Positions 9,351-17,765 of a stretch of DNA of 64,000 bases are shown one piece after another. Both the position numbers and the translations under genes were made by a program. How positions within the stretch are numbered: position 1 is the first letter of the stretch; the number at the start of each line of letters is the position of its first letter. The notes beneath the pieces were generated by a model, which searched no databases, was not told the DNA's origin, and was given only the letters and a program-made list of their open reading frames with translations. The DNA lies in contig JAWLHU010000005.1 in the NCBI GenBank assembly GCA_041690255.1, positions 310,001 to 374,000 on the forward strand, in the 5' to 3' direction. Source of the DNA: JAWLHU01 sp041690255 (GTDB taxonomy: Bacteria > Bacillota > Sulfobacillia > Symbiobacteriales > Symbiobacteriaceae).

Positions 9351-9354
9351 ATGT

Positions 9355-9383
9355 AGAGCAGCCGCACGTACGGCTGCTCTTTT
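9355..9383 (+). terminator. Terminator after the LysR gene
   Basis: A perfect 10-bp stem (AGAGCAGCCG / CGGCTGCTCT), CACGTA loop, followed by TTT, beginning 4 bases after the stop. Confidence 0.85.
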
Positions 9384-9424
9384 CGGGCTCACCAGCAGGA
9401 ATATGGCAAACCTACGGCTAAATA

Positions 9425-9441
9425 CTAATACCAAGTGCTAA
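9425..9441. promoter_or_regulatory. FapR-like operator upstream of malic enzyme
   Basis: CTAATACCAAGTGCTAA matches 13 of 17 positions of the site before the FabK-like gene (17715-17731), including the identical core ACCAAGT. Both resemble the inverted-repeat operator of FapR, the malonyl-CoA-sensing repressor of lipid synthesis in Firmicutes (consensus from memory). This copy is the weaker palindrome. A TATAAT hexamer follows at 9532-9537, so the site lies about 90 bases upstream of a plausible -10. Confidence 0.45.
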
Positions 9442-9591
9442 GTCCGCTACAGCGAGTGTAGTGCTTTATGTCTAGTGGAACCAATTCCCCGGTAAATCGT
9501 TCTGCGCCTGTCCCTCTGTCAGTTCTGGCGGTATAATAGCGGCGTACTAATCCGCTTGATCCGGTTCGATGCCGAAAAGGAGGCACTTCCC

Positions 9592-11034
9592 TTGGCGATG
9601 CAAAAGCTGGGCAGCATGCGACTGATTCTGCGCCTGGAGATCCAGAACGCCGGCGCGATCTTCTCCTATATTGCGACGGCGATCGGGGCGACCGGCGGCG
9701 ATATCCTCGCCGTTGACCTGATCCAGTCCCGCAAGGATGTCGTGATTCGCGATATCACCGTTGGTGTAGGCGATCGCGAGCATGGTGATCGGGTCATCCA
9801 GGCGATCGGCGCCCTTCCCGGTGTCAAGATCATCAACGTCTCTGACCGGATCTTCCTCGCCCACCTGGGCGGTAAGATCGAGGTCACCCCGCGGGTCCAG
9901 GTCAAGACGCGCGAGGATCTCTCCACCGTCTACACGCCGGGCGTGGCTAATGTCTGCAAGGCGATCCACGAGGATCCGACGAAGGCCTTCACCCTGACGA
10001 TCAAGCGGAATACCGTCGCCGTTGTCTCGGACGGCACCGCCGTCCTCGGCCTGGGCGATATCGGCCCGGCGGCGGCCATGCCGGTCATGGAGGGCAAGGC
10101 GATGCTCTTCAAGCAGTTCGCTGACGTCGACGCCTTCCCGATCTGCTTGGACACCAAGGATCCGGAGGAGATCATCCGCATTGTCAAGGCGCTCGCCCCG
10201 ACCTTTGGCGGCATCAACCTGGAGGATATCTCCTCGCCTCGCTGCTTCGAGATCGAGGAGCGGCTGAAGGAAGAGCTGGATATCCCCGTCTTCCACGATG
10301 ACCAGCACGGCACCGCCGTTGTCGTCCTGGCGGGCCTCATGAACGCTGCCAAGGTGGTCGACAAGGAGCTGGAGAAGCTCAAGGTGGTCGTGGTCGGCAT
10401 CGGTGCGGCCGGTGTCGCCATCTCCAAGATGCTGATGCTCGCCGGCATTACCGACATTGTGGGGGTCGATCGGGCCGGGATCATCGAGCGGGGCAGGGAG
10501 TACCCGACCAATCAGATGTGGCAGTGGTATGCCCAGAACACCAACCCCGAGAATATCCATGGTTCGCTGGATGACGCCATTGCGGGTGCCGATGTCTTCA
10601 TTGGCGTCTCGGGCCCGGGCGTGCTGAAGGTGGAGCATCTGAAGAAGATGGCGAAGGATCCGATCGTCTTCGCCATGGCCAACCCGACTCCGGAGATCGA
10701 TCCCGACGATGCCGCCCCGTATGTGCGGGTAATGGCCACGGGTCGCTCCGACTACCCCAACCAGGTGAACAACCTGCTCTGCTTCCCGGGCATCTTCCGC
10801 GGCGCCCTGGACTGCCGGGCCCGGCAGATCAACGACGCCATGAAGTTGGCTGCCGCCAAGGCGATCGCCTCCGTGGTGACCGACGAGGAGCGGCACGAGG
10901 AGTATATCATCCCCTCGGTCTTCAACAAGCGGGTCTCCGAGGCCGTGGCGCAGGCGGTGGAGGCCGCGGCTTACGACTCCGGCGTCGCCCGGCGCGAACG
11001 TCGCGAGGCCCAGGTCATGCGCGGGGACGACTGA
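9592..11034 (+). CDS. Malic enzyme with N-terminal ACT domain
   Basis: 480 residues from the TTG at 9592, 8 bases after AAGGAGG. Residues 1-85 form an ACT domain (RLILRLEIQNAG start), a small-molecule sensing module common in malic enzymes of clostridia. The malic domain carries YTPGVANVCKAI, and the NAD(P)-binding domain follows (VVVVGIGAAGVAISKML). The enzyme oxidatively decarboxylates malate to pyruvate, with NADH or NADPH as product. An upstream FapR-like site hints that it may serve to make NADPH for fatty acid synthesis. The cofactor preference cannot be settled by eye. Confidence 0.93.
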   Translation: MAMQKLGSMRLILRLEIQNAGAIFSYIATAIGATGGDILAVDLIQSRKDVVIRDITVGVGDREHGDRVIQAIGALPGVKIINVSDRIFLAHLGGKIEVTPRVQVKTREDLSTVYTPGVANVCKAIHEDPTKAFTLTIKRNTVAVVSDGTAVLGLGDIGPAAAMPVMEGKAMLFKQFADVDAFPICLDTKDPEEIIRIVKALAPTFGGINLEDISSPRCFEIEERLKEELDIPVFHDDQHGTAVVVLAGLMNAAKVVDKELEKLKVVVVGIGAAGVAISKMLMLAGITDIVGVDRAGIIERGREYPTNQMWQWYAQNTNPENIHGSLDDAIAGADVFIGVSGPGVLKVEHLKKMAKDPIVFAMANPTPEIDPDDAAPYVRVMATGRSDYPNQVNNLLCFPGIFRGALDCRARQINDAMKLAAAKAIASVVTDEERHEEYIIPSVFNKRVSEAVAQAVEAAAYDSGVARRERREAQVMRGDD

Positions 11035-11050
11035 TCAGAGACAGACGTAC

Positions 11051-11095
11051 GGCCCGGATGGGGTCCAGCAGGACGCCATCCGGGCCGTTTTTTGC
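11051..11095 (+). terminator. Terminator after malic enzyme
   Basis: A perfect 13-bp stem (ACGGCCCGGATGG / CCATCCGGGCCGT) followed by a six-T run, starting 16 bases after the stop. Confidence 0.92.
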
Positions 11096-11170
11096 CCACC
11101 AGACAGGAGAGTGGCCGGGGATCTGTCGAAACCCCATCCATTTGACGCACGTGGATTGGAGGGACTCCTG

Positions 11171-13570
11171 TTGCGAGCGTTCGGCAGGCGAGCCGGTCTG
11201 GTTCTGGCGGCTTTGCTCCTCCTGTGGAGCCAGGTGGCCGGCGCCTTCTCCTATTACGAACCCTCGCCCCGCGGAAGCGTGGGGATCAGCCGTCCTGTGA
11301 TCACGCAGAAGCTCGACCTCGATCCGGGTGAGCGGATTGGTGCCGCCGAGATGTGGCTTGACGGCAAGCGGGTATACCCCGTCTGGGATCAGTCCGGCCG
11401 AGTCTCCTACCAACCGGCCACTGCGCTGAGTCCCGGGGAGCACCAGGTGCGACTGGTCATCCGGGTCATTCCGGCTGACAAGGGCAGTTTCTATGCCCCC
11501 CTCGAGTCGACCTTCAGCTTTACCGTCGGCGCCAATGCGGTTGCCGAACTGCCTCCGCCGGGAGCTGAGGAGCTCCGGGCGCTGGCCTGGGTCAACCAGT
11601 ACCGGCAGCAGGCCGGCCTCGCCGCCCTCGCCTACGACCAGCGACTGGCCATGGCCGCACTCAACCATGGGCGGTACCTGACGCTCAACCCCGGTCAGAT
11701 CGAGGTCGATGGCCACAGTGAAGCCCCCGGCTCGCCCGGGTACACGGGCCAGACCGGTGGCGAGCGGGCCGGATACTACGCCTACGACGGCGGCTCCGCC
11801 GAGGTGATCAACTTCGTGGACCGTGCGGAAGATGCGATCGATGGGTGGATGGACACCCTCTACCACCGCATTCCGCTCCTCCATCCCGGGATGAGTGAGT
11901 TTGGCTATGGCCTCGCAGGCAATGCCACCCGGACGATCAACGTGGTCGAAACCGGTCCCTACGGGCTGGAACCCGGGATGATCGCCTGGCCCCACGCCGG
12001 GCAGAAGGGGGTCCCACCCCTGTGGGATGGTGCGGAGACGCCCGACCCGCTCGATCTCTACCCGGGTGTCCAGGCGCCCGTCGGCTATCCGATCACGCTC
12101 ACATTCGGTGGGAGCGTCCTCAGCCTGGCGCTGACCGATGGGAGCCTGACGGGTCCGGAGGGGGAGGTGCGGGTCCTTACGTTCGATCCGACCAACGATC
12201 CCCGTCTGGAGGATACCGTCGCCCTGATCCCGGCCAGTCCCCTGCGGCCCGGCGCCACCTACACGGTGCGGATGACCGGACAGATCGACCTGGGGGATGG
12301 CCCGAAGAGCTTCACCCACTCCTGGAGCTTCCAGACCGCTGACGAGTACCGTCCGCTGATGAAGAGCCGGGTGGCGACCACGTCGACCGGCGGTGAGCTG
12401 CGCTCCCTGCGAATCGACGGCCTCTACTTCGGACCGGGGCTGACGCTCTACCTCGGTGGGCTCCCGGTCCAGGGGCTGGAGGTCCTCTCCGACACACGGC
12501 TCACCTTCTTCCCGCCGATCGGGTATCGCGGCGGGGCCGCCGATCTCCTGTTGGTGACGCCGAGCGGGCATGAGCAGACCTGGCAGCGGTTCTTCTCCGG
12601 CAGCGAGGGATTCAAGCTGCCCGACCGGTCCGCCTTCTCCAGCCTGCCGCTCACCGTGCGGGGGGCCAGGCTCTCCAGTCCGGCGCTGCTCCACGCGAAC
12701 GGGACCCTCCTGCTGCCCGAGGAGGCGCTGACCCAACTCGGTGCGACGGCCGGCCGGGTCATGGCGATCGATCGGACCTACTGGCGGCTGGGTGCGGTCG
12801 AGGGGGAGTACACCGTGGGCCGTCTTGCCGCCTCGGTCGGCGGGCAGCCGCTCCGCCTGCAGCTGCCGGTCCGGGCTCAGGACGGGACCACCTATGTAGA
12901 TGCGGCCTTTGCCCAGGCGCTGGGCGGCCTGGAGAGCCTCGTCTCCCAGGGGGAGGCCTACCTGGCCGTTCCGGTTCTCGGCATTCTGGATATCGATGGC
13001 CACTGGGCCCTTCCCCAGGTGCAGCGGCTCCTGGAGGCCGAGGTCGTTACCGGCTACGGCGACGGCACCTTCCGCCCTGGCGCGCCCCTCTCGCGGGCCG
13101 CCTTCGTGAAGATGCTGACAGCGGCCCGCGGGCTCGCCGTCAGGCCCGGGGAGACCGGGGGTCTGGCCGATGTCGCCGCCCACTGGGTCACCGCCCAGGG
13201 CTACCTCGGTGCTGCCGTGGCGGCCGGGATCATCCAGCCGGCCAACTACCCCGGAGGCGCCTTTGAACCCGACCGGCCGATCAGCCGGGAGGAGATGGCC
13301 GTCATGATCACCCGGGCCCTGGGGCTGGAGCAGAGCGCCCGGGCACGCAAGATTCAGGTGGTGAACGGCGTGGCTGTGATCGACGGGCGGCGTTTCGCCG
13401 ATGCCGCCCAGTGGAGTCAGCCCGGCTACATTGCCGTCGCCGTGGAGGCCGGGATCATCACCGGCTACGCCGAGGAGGGCGGCCAGTACACCTACCGCCC
13501 GGCCCAGCCGGCGACCCGGGCCGAGGCGGCGGTCATGGTGGTCCGTATGCTCGACCGGCTACAGCGCTGA
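11171..13570 (+). CDS. Secreted CAP-domain protein with C-terminal SLH domains
   Basis: 799 residues from TTG 11171, 7 bases after GGAGGG. That start puts the signal peptide (LVLAALLLLWSQVAGA) at the N-terminus. A CAP/SCP domain covers about residues 130-265 (WVNQYRQQAG, HRIPLLHPG). Two Ig-like or IPT-like segments follow, then a copper-amine-oxidase-like stretch. Three SLH repeats begin near 606 (DIDGHWA), 663 (LADVAAHW) and 740 (RFADAAQW) and would anchor the protein to secondary cell-wall polymer. The function of bacterial CAP domains is unsettled. The gene stands alone behind the malic enzyme terminator. Confidence 0.88.
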   Translation: MRAFGRRAGLVLAALLLLWSQVAGAFSYYEPSPRGSVGISRPVITQKLDLDPGERIGAAEMWLDGKRVYPVWDQSGRVSYQPATALSPGEHQVRLVIRVIPADKGSFYAPLESTFSFTVGANAVAELPPPGAEELRALAWVNQYRQQAGLAALAYDQRLAMAALNHGRYLTLNPGQIEVDGHSEAPGSPGYTGQTGGERAGYYAYDGGSAEVINFVDRAEDAIDGWMDTLYHRIPLLHPGMSEFGYGLAGNATRTINVVETGPYGLEPGMIAWPHAGQKGVPPLWDGAETPDPLDLYPGVQAPVGYPITLTFGGSVLSLALTDGSLTGPEGEVRVLTFDPTNDPRLEDTVALIPASPLRPGATYTVRMTGQIDLGDGPKSFTHSWSFQTADEYRPLMKSRVATTSTGGELRSLRIDGLYFGPGLTLYLGGLPVQGLEVLSDTRLTFFPPIGYRGGAADLLLVTPSGHEQTWQRFFSGSEGFKLPDRSAFSSLPLTVRGARLSSPALLHANGTLLLPEEALTQLGATAGRVMAIDRTYWRLGAVEGEYTVGRLAASVGGQPLRLQLPVRAQDGTTYVDAAFAQALGGLESLVSQGEAYLAVPVLGILDIDGHWALPQVQRLLEAEVVTGYGDGTFRPGAPLSRAAFVKMLTAARGLAVRPGETGGLADVAAHWVTAQGYLGAAVAAGIIQPANYPGGAFEPDRPISREEMAVMITRALGLEQSARARKIQVVNGVAVIDGRRFADAAQWSQPGYIAVAVEAGIITGYAEEGGQYTYRPAQPATRAEAAVMVVRMLDRLQR

Positions 13571-13594
13571 CGATCCACCGAGGAGGTCATCCAC

Positions 13595-14632
13595 ATGAAT
13601 GCTGCAGAGATCCACGACTTGCTCCAGCAGATGAGCGAGGCCGGAGAGTTCTCTGGTACCGTCCTGATCCGCCAGGGGGAGAAGGACCTGTACGCCGGCG
13701 CCTTTGGCTGGGCGAACCGGGCATTCCGGGTGCCCAACACGATCAATACCCTCTTCGGACACGCCTCCGTTACGAAGATGTTCACAGCGGTCGCCATCCT
13801 CCAATTGGTGGAAGAGGGACGGCTCAGCCTGGCGAGCCCGGTTCTGGAGCGACTGGAGTTGACAGGGACCGCCATCTCCCGTCAGGTGACGGTCCAGCAC
13901 TTGCTCACCCACACAAGCGGCATCGCCGATTACTTCGAAGACGATGACTCCGCCGCCCTGGAGCAACTCCTGCTGAGCATTCCGCCGCAGCACCTGACCA
14001 CCCCCGCCGGGTTTCTGCCATACTTCGCCCACAAACAGGCCCGCTTCGAGCCGGGGGCGCGGTTTGAGTACAACAGCGCCGGCTATGTGCTGTTGGGGCT
14101 GGTGATCGAGAAGGTGAGCGGCCTGCCCTACTTTGACTACATCCGGCAGATGATCTTTGATCGGGCCGGCATGATCGATGCTGACTTTATTCCATTCGAT
14201 GTGGTCAGGGAGCGGGTGGCCGAGGGGTATATGGCCATGACCAGGGCCGATGGCAGCGTGACCGGATGGCGCCGGAATATCCACTCCGTTCCGCCCTGCG
14301 GCTCGCCAGATGGCGGCGCCTTCGCCTCCGCCCCAGCGATGATCCAATTCATGCGGGCCTTACGGGAGGGGCGTCTGATCAGTCGCGAGATGGCGGCCCG
14401 CATGCGCCGGCCCCATGTGGTGGTGGCGCCCCGGATCAACTACGGCTACGGCCTCTGGGTCGTGACCAATGGCGACCGGCTGGTGCGCTATGGCCACACG
14501 GGGGAGGACCCCGGGGTGAGCGCCCGGGTGATGTACTACCCGGAGCAGGAGATTGACATTGCCATTCTCGGTAACCAGGGAGCTGCTGCAGGCAAGATTC
14601 TGGCCCAACTGCACCAGTGGATCACCGCATAG
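13595..14632 (+). CDS. Beta-lactamase-family serine hydrolase
   Basis: 345 residues with a class C / D-Ala-D-Ala carboxypeptidase-type active site: SVTK (Ser about 58), YNS (in FEYNSAGY), and a C-terminal HTG (RYGHTGEDPG). The family includes esterases, peptidases and penicillin-binding proteins. No signal peptide is visible (the start MNAAEIHDLLQQM is hydrophilic), so it is probably cytoplasmic and more likely an esterase or peptidase than a cell-wall enzyme. It starts 24 bases after the SLH protein gene behind GAGGAGG, so the two may be cotranscribed. Confidence 0.88.
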   Translation: MNAAEIHDLLQQMSEAGEFSGTVLIRQGEKDLYAGAFGWANRAFRVPNTINTLFGHASVTKMFTAVAILQLVEEGRLSLASPVLERLELTGTAISRQVTVQHLLTHTSGIADYFEDDDSAALEQLLLSIPPQHLTTPAGFLPYFAHKQARFEPGARFEYNSAGYVLLGLVIEKVSGLPYFDYIRQMIFDRAGMIDADFIPFDVVRERVAEGYMAMTRADGSVTGWRRNIHSVPPCGSPDGGAFASAPAMIQFMRALREGRLISREMAARMRRPHVVVAPRINYGYGLWVVTNGDRLVRYGHTGEDPGVSARVMYYPEQEIDIAILGNQGAAAGKILAQLHQWITA

Positions 14633-14634
14633 GC

Positions 14635-14680
14635 AGAGCCCCCGTCCGGTCGGTTCGACCTGACAGGGGCTCTTTTCTTT
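14635..14680 (+). terminator. Terminator after the serine hydrolase
   Basis: AGAGCCCC pairs with GGGGCTCT across a 23-base loop and is followed by TTTTCTTT. It separates this gene from the converging minus-strand gene at 14687. Confidence 0.7.
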
Positions 14681-14686
14681 GAACCG

Positions 14687-15094
14687 CTACGCACGGCCGC
14701 CAAAGATCTGCTGCCAGAGGGAGGGCTCGTAGCGGTAGACGGTCACCTTCAGGTGAATCTGGTCCGGCTCCTCCAGTGGCGGAGCACCGTCCATCTGGAT
14801 CGGGGCCTTTCGGTCAAACAGCTTGATGATCAGGTTGGGCATCTCGTGGACGATGGGGATCTCCGCCCCGTAGACAGCGAGGAGCACGTTTTCGGCGATG
14901 GTGTGGAAGAACTCCTCTTCGTCACGGGCGCTGGTGATCAGCTTCTGGGCAGGCCCGATCGGGACCTCTCCGCCCGGGGCCAACCGGACAAACCGGAGCC
15001 AGACCGAGAGCTTTCCCGGGTGGAACTCAGGCAGGGGAATCCTGCTGCGAATCGCCGCGGCCACCTGAAGGATCATCGGTTCCAGTTCCTGCAT
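14687..15094 (-). CDS. Small conserved-looking protein of unknown function
   Basis: 135 residues, not recognised. It is soluble and mixed alpha/beta in character with no clear motif, and ends in YRYEPSLWQQIFGGRA. It starts behind GGGGAGGCGAGGG and overlaps the end of the upstream rqcH by 68 bases, so it is probably coupled to it. The overlap could mean that the rqcH tail has grown past its usual stop, or that this gene starts at the second Met (15076). No function is proposed. Confidence 0.6.
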   Translation of the reverse strand: MQELEPMILQVAAAIRSRIPLPEFHPGKLSVWLRFVRLAPGGEVPIGPAQKLITSARDEEEFFHTIAENVLLAVYGAEIPIVHEMPNLIIKLFDRKAPIQMDGAPPLEEPDQIHLKVTVYRYEPSLWQQIFGGRA

Positions 15095-16859
15095 GGCCCT
15101 CGCCTCCCCTCAGAATCGGGATCAGTGCCGGGTCCGGGGTAACCCAGAGCGTCCTCTGATTGTCGTAGATCACCATGCCGGGCTTGGCGCCATTCGGCTT
15201 GCGCACATGCTTGCGCAGCGTATAGTCGACCGGCACGCCTGACGAGTCCCGGGCCTTGGAATGGTAGGCTGCGAGGGCCGCCGCCTCGTGGATTGCCGAC
15301 TCTGGCACGTCTCTGCCCGGGGATACCCGCAGGATCACGTGAGAGCCCGGTATCTCCTTCGTGTGGAACCAGAGGTCGTGTGGGGCAGCCAGCTTGAGTG
15401 TCAGGTAGTCGTTCTGCCGGTTGTTCCGGCCGACCCAGATCTCCAGGCCGTCGGTCGAGCGGATCGTGAGCGGCGGCTGCGCCTTCTGCTCCTTCGAATC
15501 GCCCGTCCTCTCCTTCCGTTTCTCCCTGGCCTCATCGCCCATGTAGCCCTCGCTGATCAACTCCCGCCGGACCTCCTCCAGGTCGGGGAGGGAGGAGGCC
15601 TGTGCCAGCGAGACCTCCACTTGCTCCAGGTAGGCCTGTTCACCCTCGGACTTGGCCAGTTGCTCCTGGATCATGGCCAGGCCGCTGCGGGCCTTCTGGT
15701 AGCGGCGGTAGTACGCCTGGGCATTCTCGGAGGGCGAGAGCTGCGGGTCGAGGGGGATCGTCACCTCGCCACCGTTGGGATCGTAGTAGTCGACCACCGT
15801 TGCCTCGGTGTCGCCTTTCTTGATCTGCCAGAGGTTGCTGGTGATCAGCTCACCCTGGATCCGGAAGGCCTCGGCGCTCTCCGCCGTCTCCAGTGATTCC
15901 CGCTGCGCCTTCGCCTTCTTGCGTACCCGGGCGATCTCGTCCCGCACCAGCTTCGCCAGCGAGCCGCGCAGGGCTCGGAACTTCTCCTCTTCGGCCCGCC
16001 CCCCGTAGTAAGCGTCGAGGCAGGTTGAGATCGTGGGGAAGCCGGTCCGCGCCCGGCCTGGCCAGTGGAGGAGCGGGAGCACGTGGAACTCCTTCAGCCG
16101 GTCATCCTGGTCATAGAGCAGGCGGGGCTCGTACTCGCCCTGGTTGACCAACGTCTGAACGGCTTCGGCGAGGCGGGAAAGGTCGACCTGCCCGGCGGCG
16201 GAATCGATCGGGGATCCCGCCCGGACCACCGCCTCCTTCGCCAGCATCGGGCCGAGGCCGTCCACCGTGTCAAGGAGGAACTGCCAGGCGGGGCCGGCGG
16301 GTTCGGTCATCGCACTGGTCAGGATCTCCCTGGTCACCGCGGCGGGGTCCAGCTTGGCGGTCGGGGGCGGCGGAACGTAGGGAAGACCGGGCAGGAGCTC
16401 CCGGTAGCGGTTCACCTCTTCGGTGACCCGGCGGACGGCATCCACAATGCGCCCATGTGGGTTGAGCAGGAGGATGTTCGAATGCTTGCCCATCACCTCG
16501 GCGACCAGGATAAACTCGACAGGGTTGCCAAGTTCGTCGGTCACGCCGATTCGCATCCGGCAGATCCGGTCCCGTCCAACCTGGTGGATGGCGAGAATCC
16601 GGCCCCCTTCGATATACTTGCGCATGAGCATGCAGAAGGTGGGGGGCGCCGGCGGGTTCTTCTTCTCGATCGTGCTCAGGTGAATGCGGGGCTGGCGTGC
16701 GTTGGCCGAGAGCAGGAGCCGGTAGTTGGTGCCGCCGCTGTACAGCAGGAGCGCCAGTTCGTCCGGCTCGGGCTGGTAGATCTTGCTGATCCGGCCGCCC
16801 AGCAGCTTGGCGTTCAGCTCCGCCACCACGGCGGTCATTACCGTACTGTCAAAGGCCAT
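15027..16859 (-). CDS. rqcH: Rqc2/RqcH ribosome quality control protein (NFACT family)
   Basis: 610 residues, with the N-terminal NFACT-N domain (MAFDSTVMTAVVAELNAKL, then GRISKIYQP), a central helical/coiled-coil region (about 290-430) and the NFACT-R domain (LEIWVGRNNRQNDYLT, DLWFHTKEIPGSHVI). RqcH binds obstructed 50S subunits and adds C-terminal alanine tails to stalled nascent chains, marking them for ClpP. The older name is fibronectin-binding protein A. The tail beyond the usual YVTPDP end is about 35 residues, low in complexity (GTGTDDPSGGRG) and overlaps the next gene. Confidence 0.93.
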   Translation of the reverse strand: MAFDSTVMTAVVAELNAKLLGGRISKIYQPEPDELALLLYSGGTNYRLLLSANARQPRIHLSTIEKKNPPAPPTFCMLMRKYIEGGRILAIHQVGRDRICRMRIGVTDELGNPVEFILVAEVMGKHSNILLLNPHGRIVDAVRRVTEEVNRYRELLPGLPYVPPPPTAKLDPAAVTREILTSAMTEPAGPAWQFLLDTVDGLGPMLAKEAVVRAGSPIDSAAGQVDLSRLAEAVQTLVNQGEYEPRLLYDQDDRLKEFHVLPLLHWPGRARTGFPTISTCLDAYYGGRAEEEKFRALRGSLAKLVRDEIARVRKKAKAQRESLETAESAEAFRIQGELITSNLWQIKKGDTEATVVDYYDPNGGEVTIPLDPQLSPSENAQAYYRRYQKARSGLAMIQEQLAKSEGEQAYLEQVEVSLAQASSLPDLEEVRRELISEGYMGDEAREKRKERTGDSKEQKAQPPLTIRSTDGLEIWVGRNNRQNDYLTLKLAAPHDLWFHTKEIPGSHVILRVSPGRDVPESAIHEAAALAAYHSKARDSSGVPVDYTLRKHVRKPNGAKPGMVIYDNQRTLWVTPDPALIPILRGGEGHAGTGTDDPSGGRGDSQQDSPA

Positions 16860-16943
16860 GAGGGATCTCCTTCATATAGGCTGCGTGATCTGCTTCCACC
16901 CTTAGGATAGCACGAAAGGGTATCACCCGGCCATACGTGCGGA

Positions 16944-17576
16944 CTAGTCTCTGGCGTGGCCGAGGGCGGAGACCCCGAGGACCAGGACGCAGGCCAGCGC
17001 CGGCATGAAAGCACCGGGTGGGAGGCGGAGCAGGGGGTCCTCGTTCACCATGGCTCCGGCGGTCCAGGCCAGCACCGCTGCACCGGCGTGCATGAGCCAG
17101 GGCGCCCGTCCGAGGAGGCCCGCCACCAGGCCGCTCCCCCACATGATGATCGGAATCGTCAGCCCCAGGCCGAAGAGGAGGAGGGTGATCGATTCGCGCG
17201 CGACCCCGCCTACTGCTAACACGTTGTCCAGCGACATGACCAGGTCAGCCAGGGCGACTGTCTTGACCGCTTCCCACAGGTTGGCGGCCGGGGCCAGGTC
17301 GTGCCCTTCGGTCTCGCTACCGCGGCTTAGCTTGTAGGCGATCCAAAGGAGCATGAGGCCGCCGATCAACTGCAACCCCGGAATCCCGAGCAGGGTCGCA
17401 GCCCCCGCGGCAAGACTGATCCGCAGCAGGATCGCCGCCAGTGACCCGTAAAGGATGCCGGCCCTTCGTTGCTGTGGCGGCAGTTGGGCACAGGCCATGC
17501 CGATCACCAGGGCGTTGTCGCCCGAAAGCACCAGATCGATCAAGATGACGCTCAGAACTCCCGTCCACTCCGGCAT
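16944..17576 (-). CDS. TerC/YjbE-family integral membrane protein
   Basis: 210 residues from the ATG at 17576, behind GGGGAGGTG; a longer frame adds 24 residues with no helix and is less likely. About seven membrane segments are visible. The diagnostic acidic motifs lie in membrane segments: DLVLSGDNALVIG near residue 15 and DLVMSLDNVLAVGG near residue 105. TerC proteins are linked to Mn2+ export and metalation of exoenzymes. Many such genes carry a Mn2+ yybP-ykoY riboswitch, but no convincing match was found upstream. Confidence 0.9.
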   Translation of the reverse strand: MPEWTGVLSVILIDLVLSGDNALVIGMACAQLPPQQRRAGILYGSLAAILLRISLAAGAATLLGIPGLQLIGGLMLLWIAYKLSRGSETEGHDLAPAANLWEAVKTVALADLVMSLDNVLAVGGVARESITLLLFGLGLTIPIIMWGSGLVAGLLGRAPWLMHAGAAVLAWTAGAMVNEDPLLRLPPGAFMPALACVLVLGVSALGHARD

Positions 17577-17620
17577 GGCCGGCACCTCCCCTTCAGGAGG
17601 GCTATGCACGGGCGGGCGGT

Positions 17621-17690
17621 GGCAGACTACCCGTTGGCAGACCGTCAATGGACCTGTAGGCAGACCCGGAGTGGACCCATAGGTAGAGGA
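17621..17690. repeat. Degenerate short repeats upstream of the TerC gene
   Basis: GGCAGAC occurs at 17621, 17636 and 17659, and two imperfect copies of TGGACCyrTAGGyAGA lie side by side (about 17649 and 17672). They fall in the leader of the minus-strand TerC gene and could form RNA structure or protein sites. No known element was recognised. Confidence 0.4.
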
Positions 17691-17714
17691 TAGACGGGTC
17701 TCTATGGGTTACAC

Positions 17715-17731
17715 TTAGCACCAAGTACTAA
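17715..17731. promoter_or_regulatory. FapR-like operator upstream of the FabK-like gene
   Basis: TTAGCACCAAGTACTAA is a 17-bp inverted repeat with 6 of 8 position pairs matching. Its complement TTAGTACTTGGTGCTAA resembles the FapR lipid-repressor operator as recalled (TTAGTACC..GTACTAA-type). It ends 34 bases before the start codon, the right place to block transcription. A second copy lies before the malic enzyme gene. FapR itself is not in the window. Confidence 0.6.
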
Positions 17732-17765
17732 AAGTTGCCCTACGGGCATCAGGAGTGAGTAACCC

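Noticed and set aside
11015..13183. 722-codon minus-strand open frame opposite the CAP/SLH gene
   Set aside because: No ribosome site or recognisable domain. The plus strand shows a signal peptide and three SLH repeats.
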